64,000 bases of DNA from Cellulomonas fulva (GTDB lineage Bacteria > Actinomycetota > Actinomycetes > Actinomycetales > Cellulomonadaceae): the NCBI RefSeq assembly GCF_018531375.1, contig NZ_JAHBOH010000001.1, positions 1,364,001 through 1,428,000 of the forward strand, in the 5' to 3' direction. Positions within the stretch are counted from its first letter, which is position 1. The number at the start of each line of letters is the position of its first letter. The notes beneath the pieces are model-generated. The model was not told where the DNA came from, did not search any database, and saw only the letters and a list, made by a program, of their open reading frames with translations. Below, piece after piece: positions 1 through 6,801 of this stretch. Made by a program: the position numbers and the translations under genes.

Positions 1-3
1 ACC

Positions 4-1173
4 ATGCGCGAACTCGACGCCCCCGCCCGTGACGTCCTCGCTGCTCAGGCGATCGAGCTCCCCTCATGGGCGTTCGGCAACGCCGGGACGAGGTTCAAGG
101 TCTTCAGCACGCCCGGGACGCCGCGGACCATCCAGGAGAAGCTGTCCGACGCGGCCCAGGTGCACCGCCTCACCGGCCTGGCGCCGACGGTCGCCCTGCA
201 CATCCCGTGGGACCTGGTGAGCGACTACGGCGAGCTCGCGCGGTACGCGCAGGACCTCGGCGTCCGGCTGGGCACGATCAACTCGAACACCTTCCAGGAC
301 GACGACTACAAGCTGGGCTCGCTGACCCACACCGACGAGCGCATCCGTCGCAAGGCGATCGACCACCACCTCGCGTGCGTCGACGTCATGGACGCCACCG
401 GCTCGCAGGACCTCAAGATCTGGCTCCCGGACGGCACCAACTACCCGGGCCAGGGGGACATCCGCGGCCGCCAGGACCGTCTCGCCGACTCGCTCGCGCA
501 GATCTACGCGCGGCTGTCCGACCAGCAGCGGCTGGTCCTCGAGTACAAGATCTTCGAGCCGTACTTCTACACGATGGACGTGCCGGACTGGGGCACGTCG
601 TACGCGCACGTGACGGCTCTGGGCGAGCGCGCGTTCGTCTGCCTGGACACCGGCCACCACGCGCCCAGCACCAACATCGAGTTCATCGTGGCGCAACTCC
701 TGCGCCTGGGCCGGCTCGGCTCGTTCGACTTCAACTCCCGGTTCTACGCGGACGACGACCTGATCGTGGGCGCCGCGGACCCGTTCCAGCTCTTCCGGAT
801 CCTGTTCGAGGTCCTGCGCGGCGGCGGCTTCGAGGCGGGCTCGCCGGTGCGCTTCATGCTCGACCAGTGCCACAACATCGAGGACAAGATCCCCGGGCAG
901 ATCCGCTCGGTGCTCAACGTCCAGGAGATGACGGCCCGCGCCCTGCTGGTCGACCAGGAGGCGCTGCGCGCGGCGCAGGACGCGGGTGACGTGCTCTCCG
1001 CGAACGGACTGCTCATGGACGCCTTCTACACCGACGTGCGGCCCGCGCTCGCGGGCTGGCGCGAGGAGCGTGGCCTGCCCGCGGACCCGATGGCCGCGTA
1101 CGCCGCGTCCGGCTACCAGCGCCGGATCGCCGACGAGCGCGTGGGCGGTACCCAGTCCGGCTGGGGCGCCTGA
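4..1173 (+). CDS. rhaI: L-rhamnose isomerase
   Basis: Cytoplasmic enzyme that interconverts L-rhamnose and L-rhamnulose, the first step of L-rhamnose breakdown. The 389-residue protein reads as a complete TIM-barrel sugar isomerase of the divergent RhaI type found in Actinobacteria and Pseudomonas. Visible segments include LEYKIFEPYFYTMD and a metal-site-like CLDTGHHAP, followed by FDFNSRFYADDD and FMLDQCHNIEDK. Length agrees with the family. It starts at the window's first ATG, so a slightly earlier start or upstream operon genes (an aldolase would be expected) lie outside the window. It ends 16 bp before the kinase, forming an operon with rhaB and rhaM. Confidence 0.93.
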   Translation: MRELDAPARDVLAAQAIELPSWAFGNAGTRFKVFSTPGTPRTIQEKLSDAAQVHRLTGLAPTVALHIPWDLVSDYGELARYAQDLGVRLGTINSNTFQDDDYKLGSLTHTDERIRRKAIDHHLACVDVMDATGSQDLKIWLPDGTNYPGQGDIRGRQDRLADSLAQIYARLSDQQRLVLEYKIFEPYFYTMDVPDWGTSYAHVTALGERAFVCLDTGHHAPSTNIEFIVAQLLRLGRLGSFDFNSRFYADDDLIVGAADPFQLFRILFEVLRGGGFEAGSPVRFMLDQCHNIEDKIPGQIRSVLNVQEMTARALLVDQEALRAAQDAGDVLSANGLLMDAFYTDVRPALAGWREERGLPADPMAAYAASGYQRRIADERVGGTQSGWGA

Positions 1174-1189
1174 CGCGAGCACGACGACG

Positions 1190-2713
1190 ATGACGACGAA
1201 CACCTACGCGGCCGTCGACCTGGGCGCGACGAGCGGCCGGGTGCTCACCGGCCGGCTGGACGGGCGACGGCTCGTGACCGCGGAGGCCGCCCGGTTCGTG
1301 AACGAGCCGGTCCGGGTCCCCGTCGGCGACCGCCAGGTGCTGCAGTGGGACGTGCTCGCGCTGTGGGCGGGAGCGCGCGCGGGCCTCGACGCCGCGCACC
1401 GCGCGTCGGGCGGGCTCGCGTCGGTCGGGGTCGACACCTGGGCCGTGGACCACGGCCTGCTCGACGCCGACGGCGCCCTGCTGGGCAACCCCGTCCACTA
1501 CCGCGACGAGCGCACCGCCGGCGCGGCCGACCGGTTCTTCGCGGCGCTGCCCGCGGAGACGCACTACGCGATCACGGGTGCGCAGGTGCAGCCGTTCAAC
1601 ACGGTCTTCCAGCTCCTGGCGGCGGCGGGCTCGGCGCAGCTCGGCGCGGCCGCGCGGGTGCTGCTGGTGCCGGACCTGCTGACGGCCTGGCTCGGCGGTG
1701 CGCACGTCACGGAGGTCACCAACGCCTCGACCACGGGTCTGCTCGACGTCGGGACCCGGAGGTGGAGCCCGCGCGTGCTCGAGCGGCTCGACGCGCTCGC
1801 GGGCAGCGACGTGTCGCGGCTGCTCGCGCCGCTCGTCGAGCCCGGGACCGTCCTGGGCCCCGTGCTCCCCACGCACGGCTGGGGCGGGACGCACGTCGTC
1901 GCGGTCGGCTCGCACGACACGGCCTCGGCCGTCGCGGCGGTGCCGATGGCGGACCCGGCGCACGCCGCGTACATCTCGTCGGGCACGTGGTCGCTCGTCG
2001 GCGTGGAGCTCGACGCACCCGTGCGGACCGAGGCGTCACGCCGCGCCAACGTCACCAACGAGCTGGGCGTCGCGGGCACGGTCCGCTACCTCAAGAACGT
2101 CGCGGGGCTGTGGCTGCTCAGCGAGTCGCAGCGCACGTGGCGGGCCCAGGGGCGTGAGACCGCGCTGGCGGCGCTGCTCGCGGCCGCGGCCGACGTGCCC
2201 GCGTGCCGCACGGTCGTCGACGTCGACGACCCGGTCCTCAGCGCGCCCGGGGACATGCCCGCGCGCATCGCCGAGCTCGCGCGCTCGTCGGGACAGCCGG
2301 TGCCGGACGACGAGGCGACGACGACGCGGTGCATCCTCGACTCGCTCGCGCTCGCGTACCGGCGCGCGCTGCGCACGGTGGCGAGGCTCGCCGACCGCGA
2401 CGTGCGCGTGGTGCACGTGGTCGGCGGCGGTGCGCGCAACGACCTGCTGTGCCGCCTCACCGCCGACGCGACGGGGCTGCCCGTGGTGGCCGGACCCGTC
2501 GAGTGCACGGCGCTGGGCAACCTGCTGGTGCAGGCCGGCGCGCTGGGCGACCTCGACGGCGGGCTGCCCGCGGTGCGTGAGGTCGTCGCGGCCTCGTCGG
2601 ACCTCACGCGGTGGGAGCCGTCCGGGGACGCGACCCTGTGGGACCGGGCCGAGGCCCGGCTCGACGCGCTCGCGGGCGGCAGCCCCCGACGGTCCGACCG
2701 ACGGACGGAGTGA
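1190..2713 (+). CDS. rhaB: L-rhamnulokinase
   Basis: FGGY-family sugar kinase that phosphorylates L-rhamnulose with ATP. The 507-residue protein opens with the ATPase phosphate-1 segment AAVDLGATSGR, carries VGVDTWAVDHGLLD and HYRDERT in the sugar-binding half, SHDTASAVAAVP and the phosphate-2-like YISSGTWSLVGVE in the middle, and the adenosine-site VHVVGGGARNDLLCRLTAD near the end. The ATG at 1190 was chosen because the domain begins seven residues later; a longer open frame upstream overlaps rhaI and has no family sequence. It lies between rhaI and rhaM in one transcription unit. Confidence 0.95.
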   Translation: MTTNTYAAVDLGATSGRVLTGRLDGRRLVTAEAARFVNEPVRVPVGDRQVLQWDVLALWAGARAGLDAAHRASGGLASVGVDTWAVDHGLLDADGALLGNPVHYRDERTAGAADRFFAALPAETHYAITGAQVQPFNTVFQLLAAAGSAQLGAAARVLLVPDLLTAWLGGAHVTEVTNASTTGLLDVGTRRWSPRVLERLDALAGSDVSRLLAPLVEPGTVLGPVLPTHGWGGTHVVAVGSHDTASAVAAVPMADPAHAAYISSGTWSLVGVELDAPVRTEASRRANVTNELGVAGTVRYLKNVAGLWLLSESQRTWRAQGRETALAALLAAAADVPACRTVVDVDDPVLSAPGDMPARIAELARSSGQPVPDDEATTTRCILDSLALAYRRALRTVARLADRDVRVVHVVGGGARNDLLCRLTADATGLPVVAGPVECTALGNLLVQAGALGDLDGGLPAVREVVAASSDLTRWEPSGDATLWDRAEARLDALAGGSPRRSDRRTE

Positions 2714-2717
2714 GGCC

Positions 2718-3083
2718 GTGCCTCGCTACTGCTTCCTGTCCCGCGTCGAGGTGGCGCACCTCGACGCCTACCGCGAGCGGCACGCCGCCGTCTGGCCGGA
2801 CATGCTCGTGGCGCTGCGGGACGCCGGGTGGCGGGACTACTCGCTCTTCCTGGCCGACGACGGCACGCTCGTCGGCGTCTTCGAGGCCGACGACAAGGAC
2901 CTGGCCCAGGCACGGATGGCCGCGACCGAGGTCAACGCGCGGTGGCAGGCCGAGATGTCCCGGCTGTTCGTCGGCGACGGGAACCCCGACGAGGGGTTCC
3001 GCTACGTGCCGGAGATCTTCTGCCTGGACGACCAGCTCCGCGCCGCGGGGTTGGCGCCGGCCGCGCCCGCTCAGCCGCAGTAG
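2718..3083 (+). CDS. rhaM: L-rhamnose mutarotase
   Basis: Small ferredoxin-like-fold enzyme that interconverts alpha and beta anomers of L-rhamnose so that the isomerase receives its preferred form. The 121 residues contain the family signatures YRERHAAVWPDML (catalytic His region), GWRDYSLFL and EVNARWQAEMSRLF. The family is usually about 104 residues; this one has a short Ala/Pro-rich tail. The GTG at 2718 lies 4 bp after the rhaB stop, so translation is probably coupled. Its last 13 bp overlap the end of the convergent gene on the other strand. Confidence 0.93.
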   Translation: MPRYCFLSRVEVAHLDAYRERHAAVWPDMLVALRDAGWRDYSLFLADDGTLVGVFEADDKDLAQARMAATEVNARWQAEMSRLFVGDGNPDEGFRYVPEIFCLDDQLRAAGLAPAAPAQPQ

Positions 3084-3499
3084 TCGCAGGTGCCGGTGGC
3101 GGGCAGGGTCATGGAGCAGGTGGGGCAGATGGGCGCGACGCGCTCGGGTGCGGCGGTGGAGCGACGCGGTGCGGCGGGAGCGGTGCGCGCGCGGGGGGCG
3201 CGGGGCGCCGGCGGCGCTCCGACGGGCTCGGTGACCTCGAACCCGCGGCGGCGCAGCAGCGCGGCAGCGCCGGGCATGCCGCCGTGGAACTCGTCGGCCG
3301 TGGCGAGCCGGCCGGTGGCGTAGCGGTGGGCGACGCCGAGGACCGCGCGGGAGTCGTACGTGCGCGTGCCGTGGACCAGGGGGTAGCCGTCGGACGGCTC
3401 GAACCCGTAGATGCCCAGGAAGTCGTCGCGGCCCCGGGAGTCGTACTCGGCGATCGCCTGCAGGATGTGCTGCCGCGTCACGGCGGAGAAGGTGGCCAC
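3071..3499 (-). CDS. ScoMcrA-like head domain protein with C-terminal zinc ribbon
   Basis: Unassigned 142-residue protein. Residues about 1-75 (QHILQAIAEYDSRG, FLGIYGF, RTYDSRAVLGVAHRYATG) resemble the N-terminal head domain of ScoMcrA-type modification-dependent restriction enzymes; this is recalled family knowledge, not a search result. A Pro/Ala/Arg linker follows, then a compact zinc-ribbon-like end with CPTC and CDYC pairs. No nuclease domain is present, so it is a stand-alone head plus zinc finger, perhaps DNA binding. It converges on rhaM with a 13-bp overlap. The reading frame is convincing; the function is unknown. Confidence 0.7.
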   Translation of the reverse strand: MATFSAVTRQHILQAIAEYDSRGRDDFLGIYGFEPSDGYPLVHGTRTYDSRAVLGVAHRYATGRLATADEFHGGMPGAAALLRRRGFEVTEPVGAPPAPRAPRARTAPAAPRRSTAAPERVAPICPTCSMTLPATGTCDYCG

Positions 3500-3661
3500 A
3501 CGTCGAGCCTACGTCGCGCGGAGGGCGGGCTCGGTGGGCCCCCGGGCCCGGGTCCGCGTCCGCCGGGGGAGAATGGGGCCGAAGTCCCAGGTCATGCCGC
3601 GGATCCCGACGGGAGACTGGACCACCCACATCTTGGACGCGCGTCCAGCCAGGAGGCACCC

Positions 3662-4297
3662 GTGCACGCCGTGAGCACGATGGGCGACGACACGACCGCC
3701 GACGACCTGACGGCCGTCGCCCGCGTCCTGGGCGAGGCGTTCGCCGACGACCCCGTGATCATGGGCCTCGTCGGCGGCGGGCGCGCGCGGCGGGACCGGG
3801 CGACGCACCTGTTCACCGCGCTGCTGCGCGCCGAGGCGGGCGACGGCGCGGGCACGGTCGTCGACGTCGCGCGGGACGACGACGGCGCCGTGCTCGGTGT
3901 CGCCGTGTGGGAGCGGCCCGGGACGCACGGGGCCACGCTGCCCGCGCTCGTCGGCCAGGCGCCCACCTTCCTCCGGGCGCTCGGCGTGACCGGCGTCCCG
4001 CGGGCGCTCACGGGCCGGCAGGCGCTGGCCCGGTGCCGGCCGGAGCAGCCGCACTGGTACCTGGGCCAGATCGGCGTCACCGCGGTCGCCCGGGGCACGG
4101 GCGTCGGTTCGAGCCTGCTCGAGCACCGGTTGCGCGCCGCCGACGGGACGGGTGTGGGCGCGTACCTGGAGTCCTCGACCGAGCGCAACCGCGCGCTCTA
4201 CCGACGCTTCGGCTTCGAGGAGCAGGGCGAGATCCCGGGAGTTCCGGCCGCTCGTCCGGTCGCGATGTGGCGCGAGCCCGCGCCGGTCACCGTGTGA
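3662..4297 (+). CDS. GNAT-family N-acetyltransferase
   Basis: Cytoplasmic acetyl-CoA-dependent acyltransferase of unknown substrate, about 211 residues. The acetyl-CoA-binding motif A is visible as LGQIGVTAVARGTGVGSSLLEH, followed by AYLESSTERNRALYRRFGFEEQGE, the usual beta-5/alpha-4 region. The N-terminal part (ALARVLGEAFADDP-like) is typical of the family. The GTG at 3662 is preferred because AGGAGG lies 5 nt upstream (3651-3656); the ATG at 3680 is too far from it. The gene is monocistronic between the rhamnose region and the DUF1540 gene, which gives no substrate clue. Confidence 0.85.
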   Translation: MHAVSTMGDDTTADDLTAVARVLGEAFADDPVIMGLVGGGRARRDRATHLFTALLRAEAGDGAGTVVDVARDDDGAVLGVAVWERPGTHGATLPALVGQAPTFLRALGVTGVPRALTGRQALARCRPEQPHWYLGQIGVTAVARGTGVGSSLLEHRLRAADGTGVGAYLESSTERNRALYRRFGFEEQGEIPGVPAARPVAMWREPAPVTV

Positions 4298-4457
4298 TCC
4301 GGCGCTGACCTGGCACGACGTGCTCGTCGGGCGCTTTACGTCACGGACGCGTTCCCTAAAAATCGGCCCTGACCTGCGAACTTAGCCAGGACTTCCTTGC
4401 TGGCGCGGTGCCGTGACCGGGTCTAGCGTCGACGGTACGAGCCCCCCAGCTCTGCCT

Positions 4458-4500
4458 GACGCACGATCCGACGCACGATCCGACGCACGATTGACGCACG
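4458..4500. repeat. 12-bp direct repeats upstream of the DUF1540 gene
   Basis: Three consecutive units of GACGCACGATCC (the third ends in TT and is one base shorter) and a fourth partial GACGCACG fill 4458-4500. They stop 17 bp before the ATG of the DUF1540 gene, so they sit in its 5' untranslated or promoter region. They could be iterated regulator sites or a simple minisatellite; nothing further can be read from the sequence. Confidence 0.7.
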
Positions 4501-4517
4501 GACCCCGGAGGCGCACC

Positions 4518-4817
4518 ATGACCGATCTCATGGACCTGCCCGCCATCGCCGAGTGCTCGGTGGCCGGCTGCTCGTACAACGACCACTCCAGCTGTCACGC
4601 CGCGGCGATCACCGTGGGCGGCTCGAACGGGGACGCCCAGTGCGCCACGTTCATCCCGCTCGGGGTGAAGGGCGGCCTGGACAAGGTGCTCAGCCACGTC
4701 GGCGCGTGCCAGCGTGCCGAGTGCGCGCACAACTCGCAGCTCGAGTGCACCGCGGACTCGATCCGCGTGGGCGCCGGCCACGACGCGGCCGACTGCCTCA
4801 CCTTCGCGCCGCGCTGA
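4518..4817 (+). CDS. DUF1540 domain-containing protein (two copies)
   Basis: Small cysteine-rich protein of 99 residues containing two DUF1540 modules. Module 1 runs CSVAGCSYNDHSSC, then AAAITVGG and CATF; module 2 runs CQRAECAHNSQLEC, then ADSIRVGAG and CLTF. The regular C-x4-C-x7-C...C pattern suggests metal binding. The family is common in Gram-positive bacteria and has no established function. The ATG at 4518 follows GGAGGCGCACC (GGAGG about 5 nt away). The longer upstream reading has no homology and runs through the 12-bp repeats. Confidence 0.85.
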   Translation: MTDLMDLPAIAECSVAGCSYNDHSSCHAAAITVGGSNGDAQCATFIPLGVKGGLDKVLSHVGACQRAECAHNSQLECTADSIRVGAGHDAADCLTFAPR

Positions 4818-4828
4818 CGCCAGCGCTG

Positions 4829-4903
4829 GTCGACGCCGTGCCGGTTGACGCCGTGCCGGTCGAGGCCGTGCCGGTCGAGGCCGTGCCGGTCGACGCCGTG
4901 CCG
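4829..4903. repeat. Five tandem 15-bp repeats
   Basis: Five consecutive 15-bp units, GTC(or GTT)GA(C/G)GCCGTGCCG, occupy 4829-4903. They lie in the tail-to-tail gap between the DUF1540 gene (stop 4817) and the phosphotransferase gene (stop 4945). In one frame they would read as repeated VDAVP/VEAVP, but no gene start supports translation. A GC-rich minisatellite here could serve as a terminator-like spacer. Confidence 0.85.
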
Positions 4904-4944
4904 GTATCGAGGCCGGCGTCGAGCCGGCAGCGCCGGGCCGGCGG

Positions 4945-5796
4945 TCAGCCCGCGACGCGCAGCAGGTCGCGGACCAGGTCCGCGGCCGCGTCGACGAGCG
5001 CGCTCTCCTCGGTGACGAACCCCGGGTCGGTGCGTCGTACCTCGGTCGCCGCGTCGAGCGCGGGCAGCGGCGAGACCGCGCCGTGCGTCAGGAAGGCCGC
5101 CAGGAGCGCCCGGGCGGCCTGCGAGTAGGCGCCGCCCGCGTCCACCGCGACCTCCGCGAGGACCAGGGCCGTGACCGCGACGTCGAGCGTGGCGGCACCC
5201 GCGCGGGCGTTGGCCCAGTCGACCACCGCGGGACCGCGCTGCTCGGTGAGGATCACGTTGCCGGGGTGCAGGTCCAGGTGCAGCACGACGAGCCCGTCGG
5301 CGCCGGGAGCGGCGCCCGGCGCGGCGATCGCGTGCAGCTGGTCGTGGAGGTCGACGAGCAGCTGCGCGCCCTCCGCGAGCCCGACCTCGCCCGCGGCGAG
5401 CGCCTGCAGCAGCGTCGGGCCGTGCAGCCGCTCCATGACCAGGTCCGGGCCCTGCGCGGCGTAGACGGCCGGCGCGGGGAAGCCCTGCGCGACCACGTGG
5501 CGCAGGATCTCGACCTCGCGCGCCGCGTCCTGGCCGTCGCGGTAGCGGCGCAGCACCGTGTCGTCGTCGAGCACGTACACGTCGGCGCGCGACCCGGACG
5601 TCAGGAGCGGGCCGGGCTCGTCGGTCGCCAGGAAGTGGGCCTCCGTGCCACCGGGGGACGCGTGCGGGTGCGTCGCGGGATCGGGGGGCTCGACCTCGCC
5701 CGACGCGCCGACCGCTCCGGCCGGCAGGTCACCCGGCGACACACCTGGGCCCGGGGTCGGGGCAGGGTCGTGCGGGGCGAGGCCGGCGGGGGTCAT
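4945..5796 (-). CDS. Aminoglycoside phosphotransferase-family (APH) kinase-like protein
   Basis: Protein-kinase-fold phosphotransferase of 283 residues, substrate unknown. After a Pro/Gly-rich N-terminal 70 residues, the nucleotide-binding lobe reads TSGSRADVYVLDDDTVLRRY with a possible EILRHV helix. The catalytic loop is LHLDLHPGNVIL (Asp as base, Asn for metal) and the metal-binding Asp is in AVVDWANA. These motifs fit the APH/choline kinase superfamily. The family includes many housekeeping small-molecule kinases, so resistance should not be assumed. The start at 5796 could be too early because the first 60 residues look disordered. Confidence 0.8.
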   Translation of the reverse strand: MTPAGLAPHDPAPTPGPGVSPGDLPAGAVGASGEVEPPDPATHPHASPGGTEAHFLATDEPGPLLTSGSRADVYVLDDDTVLRRYRDGQDAAREVEILRHVVAQGFPAPAVYAAQGPDLVMERLHGPTLLQALAAGEVGLAEGAQLLVDLHDQLHAIAAPGAAPGADGLVVLHLDLHPGNVILTEQRGPAVVDWANARAGAATLDVAVTALVLAEVAVDAGGAYSQAARALLAAFLTHGAVSPLPALDAATEVRRTDPGFVTEESALVDAAADLVRDLLRVAG

Positions 5797-5848
5797 GGGA
5801 TCGAACGTAACCCCGATCCGGCCGCGCGCAACCCGTTCGGGGGACGGC

Positions 5849-6628
5849 TCAGGGTCGCGCGAGCGCGTCGAGCCGGCGGACCGCCTCGTCGTACGTCGGG
5901 GGCAGGCCCTCGGACCAGCGGCGCAGCGGGTGCCGGGTCACGTCGGTCACCCGGCCCGCGCGGGTGCGGGCGGTCACACGGGCGTCGAGCACGACGAGCG
6001 CGTCGTCGGGCCGCTCGTCCGCGGGAGAGAGGACGACGAACGCGCCGCCACCCAGCGACGCCATCGGGCGGGCGGGGCCGAACGCGTCGAGCAGCGCCGC
6101 TCCGACGGCGGCCGAGCGTGCCGCGCGTGTGAAGGGGTCGGGGACGCCCGCGGCGACGTCGACGACGAGCAGGCGGTCGGTCGCCGCGGGGTAGCACTCC
6201 GCGAGCCGGATCCGGAGGTACTCCGCCGACGGGAGCCCCGACTCGGGGTCGCGGCCCCACGGGACGCCGACGGGCGCTGCCTGCGCGTCGGCCCAGCCGG
6301 TGCACAGCGCGCGCACTACTGGCAGCGGCGGCTCCCCGGCGCCGGTGGTGCGGTAGAGGCAGCCGAGGTCGTCGATCGCCTCCGCGACACCGACCCCCGC
6401 GTCCCCGCGCGCGGAGCCGAGGCGGGCGGCCGCCGCGACGGCGTCGTCGTGGAGCAGGATCGCGACGGCGAGCTCGTCGACGGCCGGGTGGTACCAGTCG
6501 GACGGGCGCCGCCACACGGACGCCACGGACTCGTCGCGCCACCGCTCGAGGAGGCCGGTCGACTCGAGCAGCGCGGCGGACGGAGGCGGGAACGGTGTCG
6601 GGAGCACGGGCGGCATCTCGGCTGTCAC
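5849..6628 (-). CDS. Hypothetical protein, possibly GGDEF-like in its C-terminal half
   Basis: Unrecognised protein of about 260 residues. The first half is helical (LLERWRDESVASVWRR, DELAVAILLHDDAVAAAARL). The second half contains EYLRIRLAECYPAATDRLLVVDVAAG and a later MASLGGGAFVVLSPADE, which resembles the layout of a degenerate GGDEF domain without the catalytic motif; this is a weak impression. A GTG at 6628 is used here; GTG 6682 upstream and ATG 6616 are alternatives, and none has a strong ribosome site. It lies divergent from the large sigma-factor fusion, with about 170 bp between starts. Confidence 0.6.
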   Translation of the reverse strand: MTAEMPPVLPTPFPPPSAALLESTGLLERWRDESVASVWRRPSDWYHPAVDELAVAILLHDDAVAAAARLGSARGDAGVGVAEAIDDLGCLYRTTGAGEPPLPVVRALCTGWADAQAAPVGVPWGRDPESGLPSAEYLRIRLAECYPAATDRLLVVDVAAGVPDPFTRAARSAAVGAALLDAFGPARPMASLGGGAFVVLSPADERPDDALVVLDARVTARTRAGRVTDVTRHPLRRWSEGLPPTYDEAVRRLDALARP

Positions 6629-6801
6629 GCCCCATGAGAGGAGGGTCGGTGCAGGTCGTGACGCCGGTGCGCGGCTTTTCACCCGCTCGGCCCAGCGTGC
6701 GGGCGTGCGCTCGGGGATAACGCCCGGTCCGTCCTGTATGTCACCCTGGGAAGGCTCGCGCGGCGATCGCGCGCGCCCAGACGGCCGGGAGACGAGCAGA
6801 C

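Noticed and set aside
4553..5128. A plus-strand frame that would translate the 15-bp repeats as VDAVP units
   Set aside because: Its first half is out of frame with the DUF1540 gene on the same DNA, and no start or domain supports it.
4945..5796. Aminoglycoside resistance gene
   Set aside because: The kinase fold is clear, but the APH superfamily is broad and nothing here shows antibiotic specificity; the same applies to the gene at 12994-13959.
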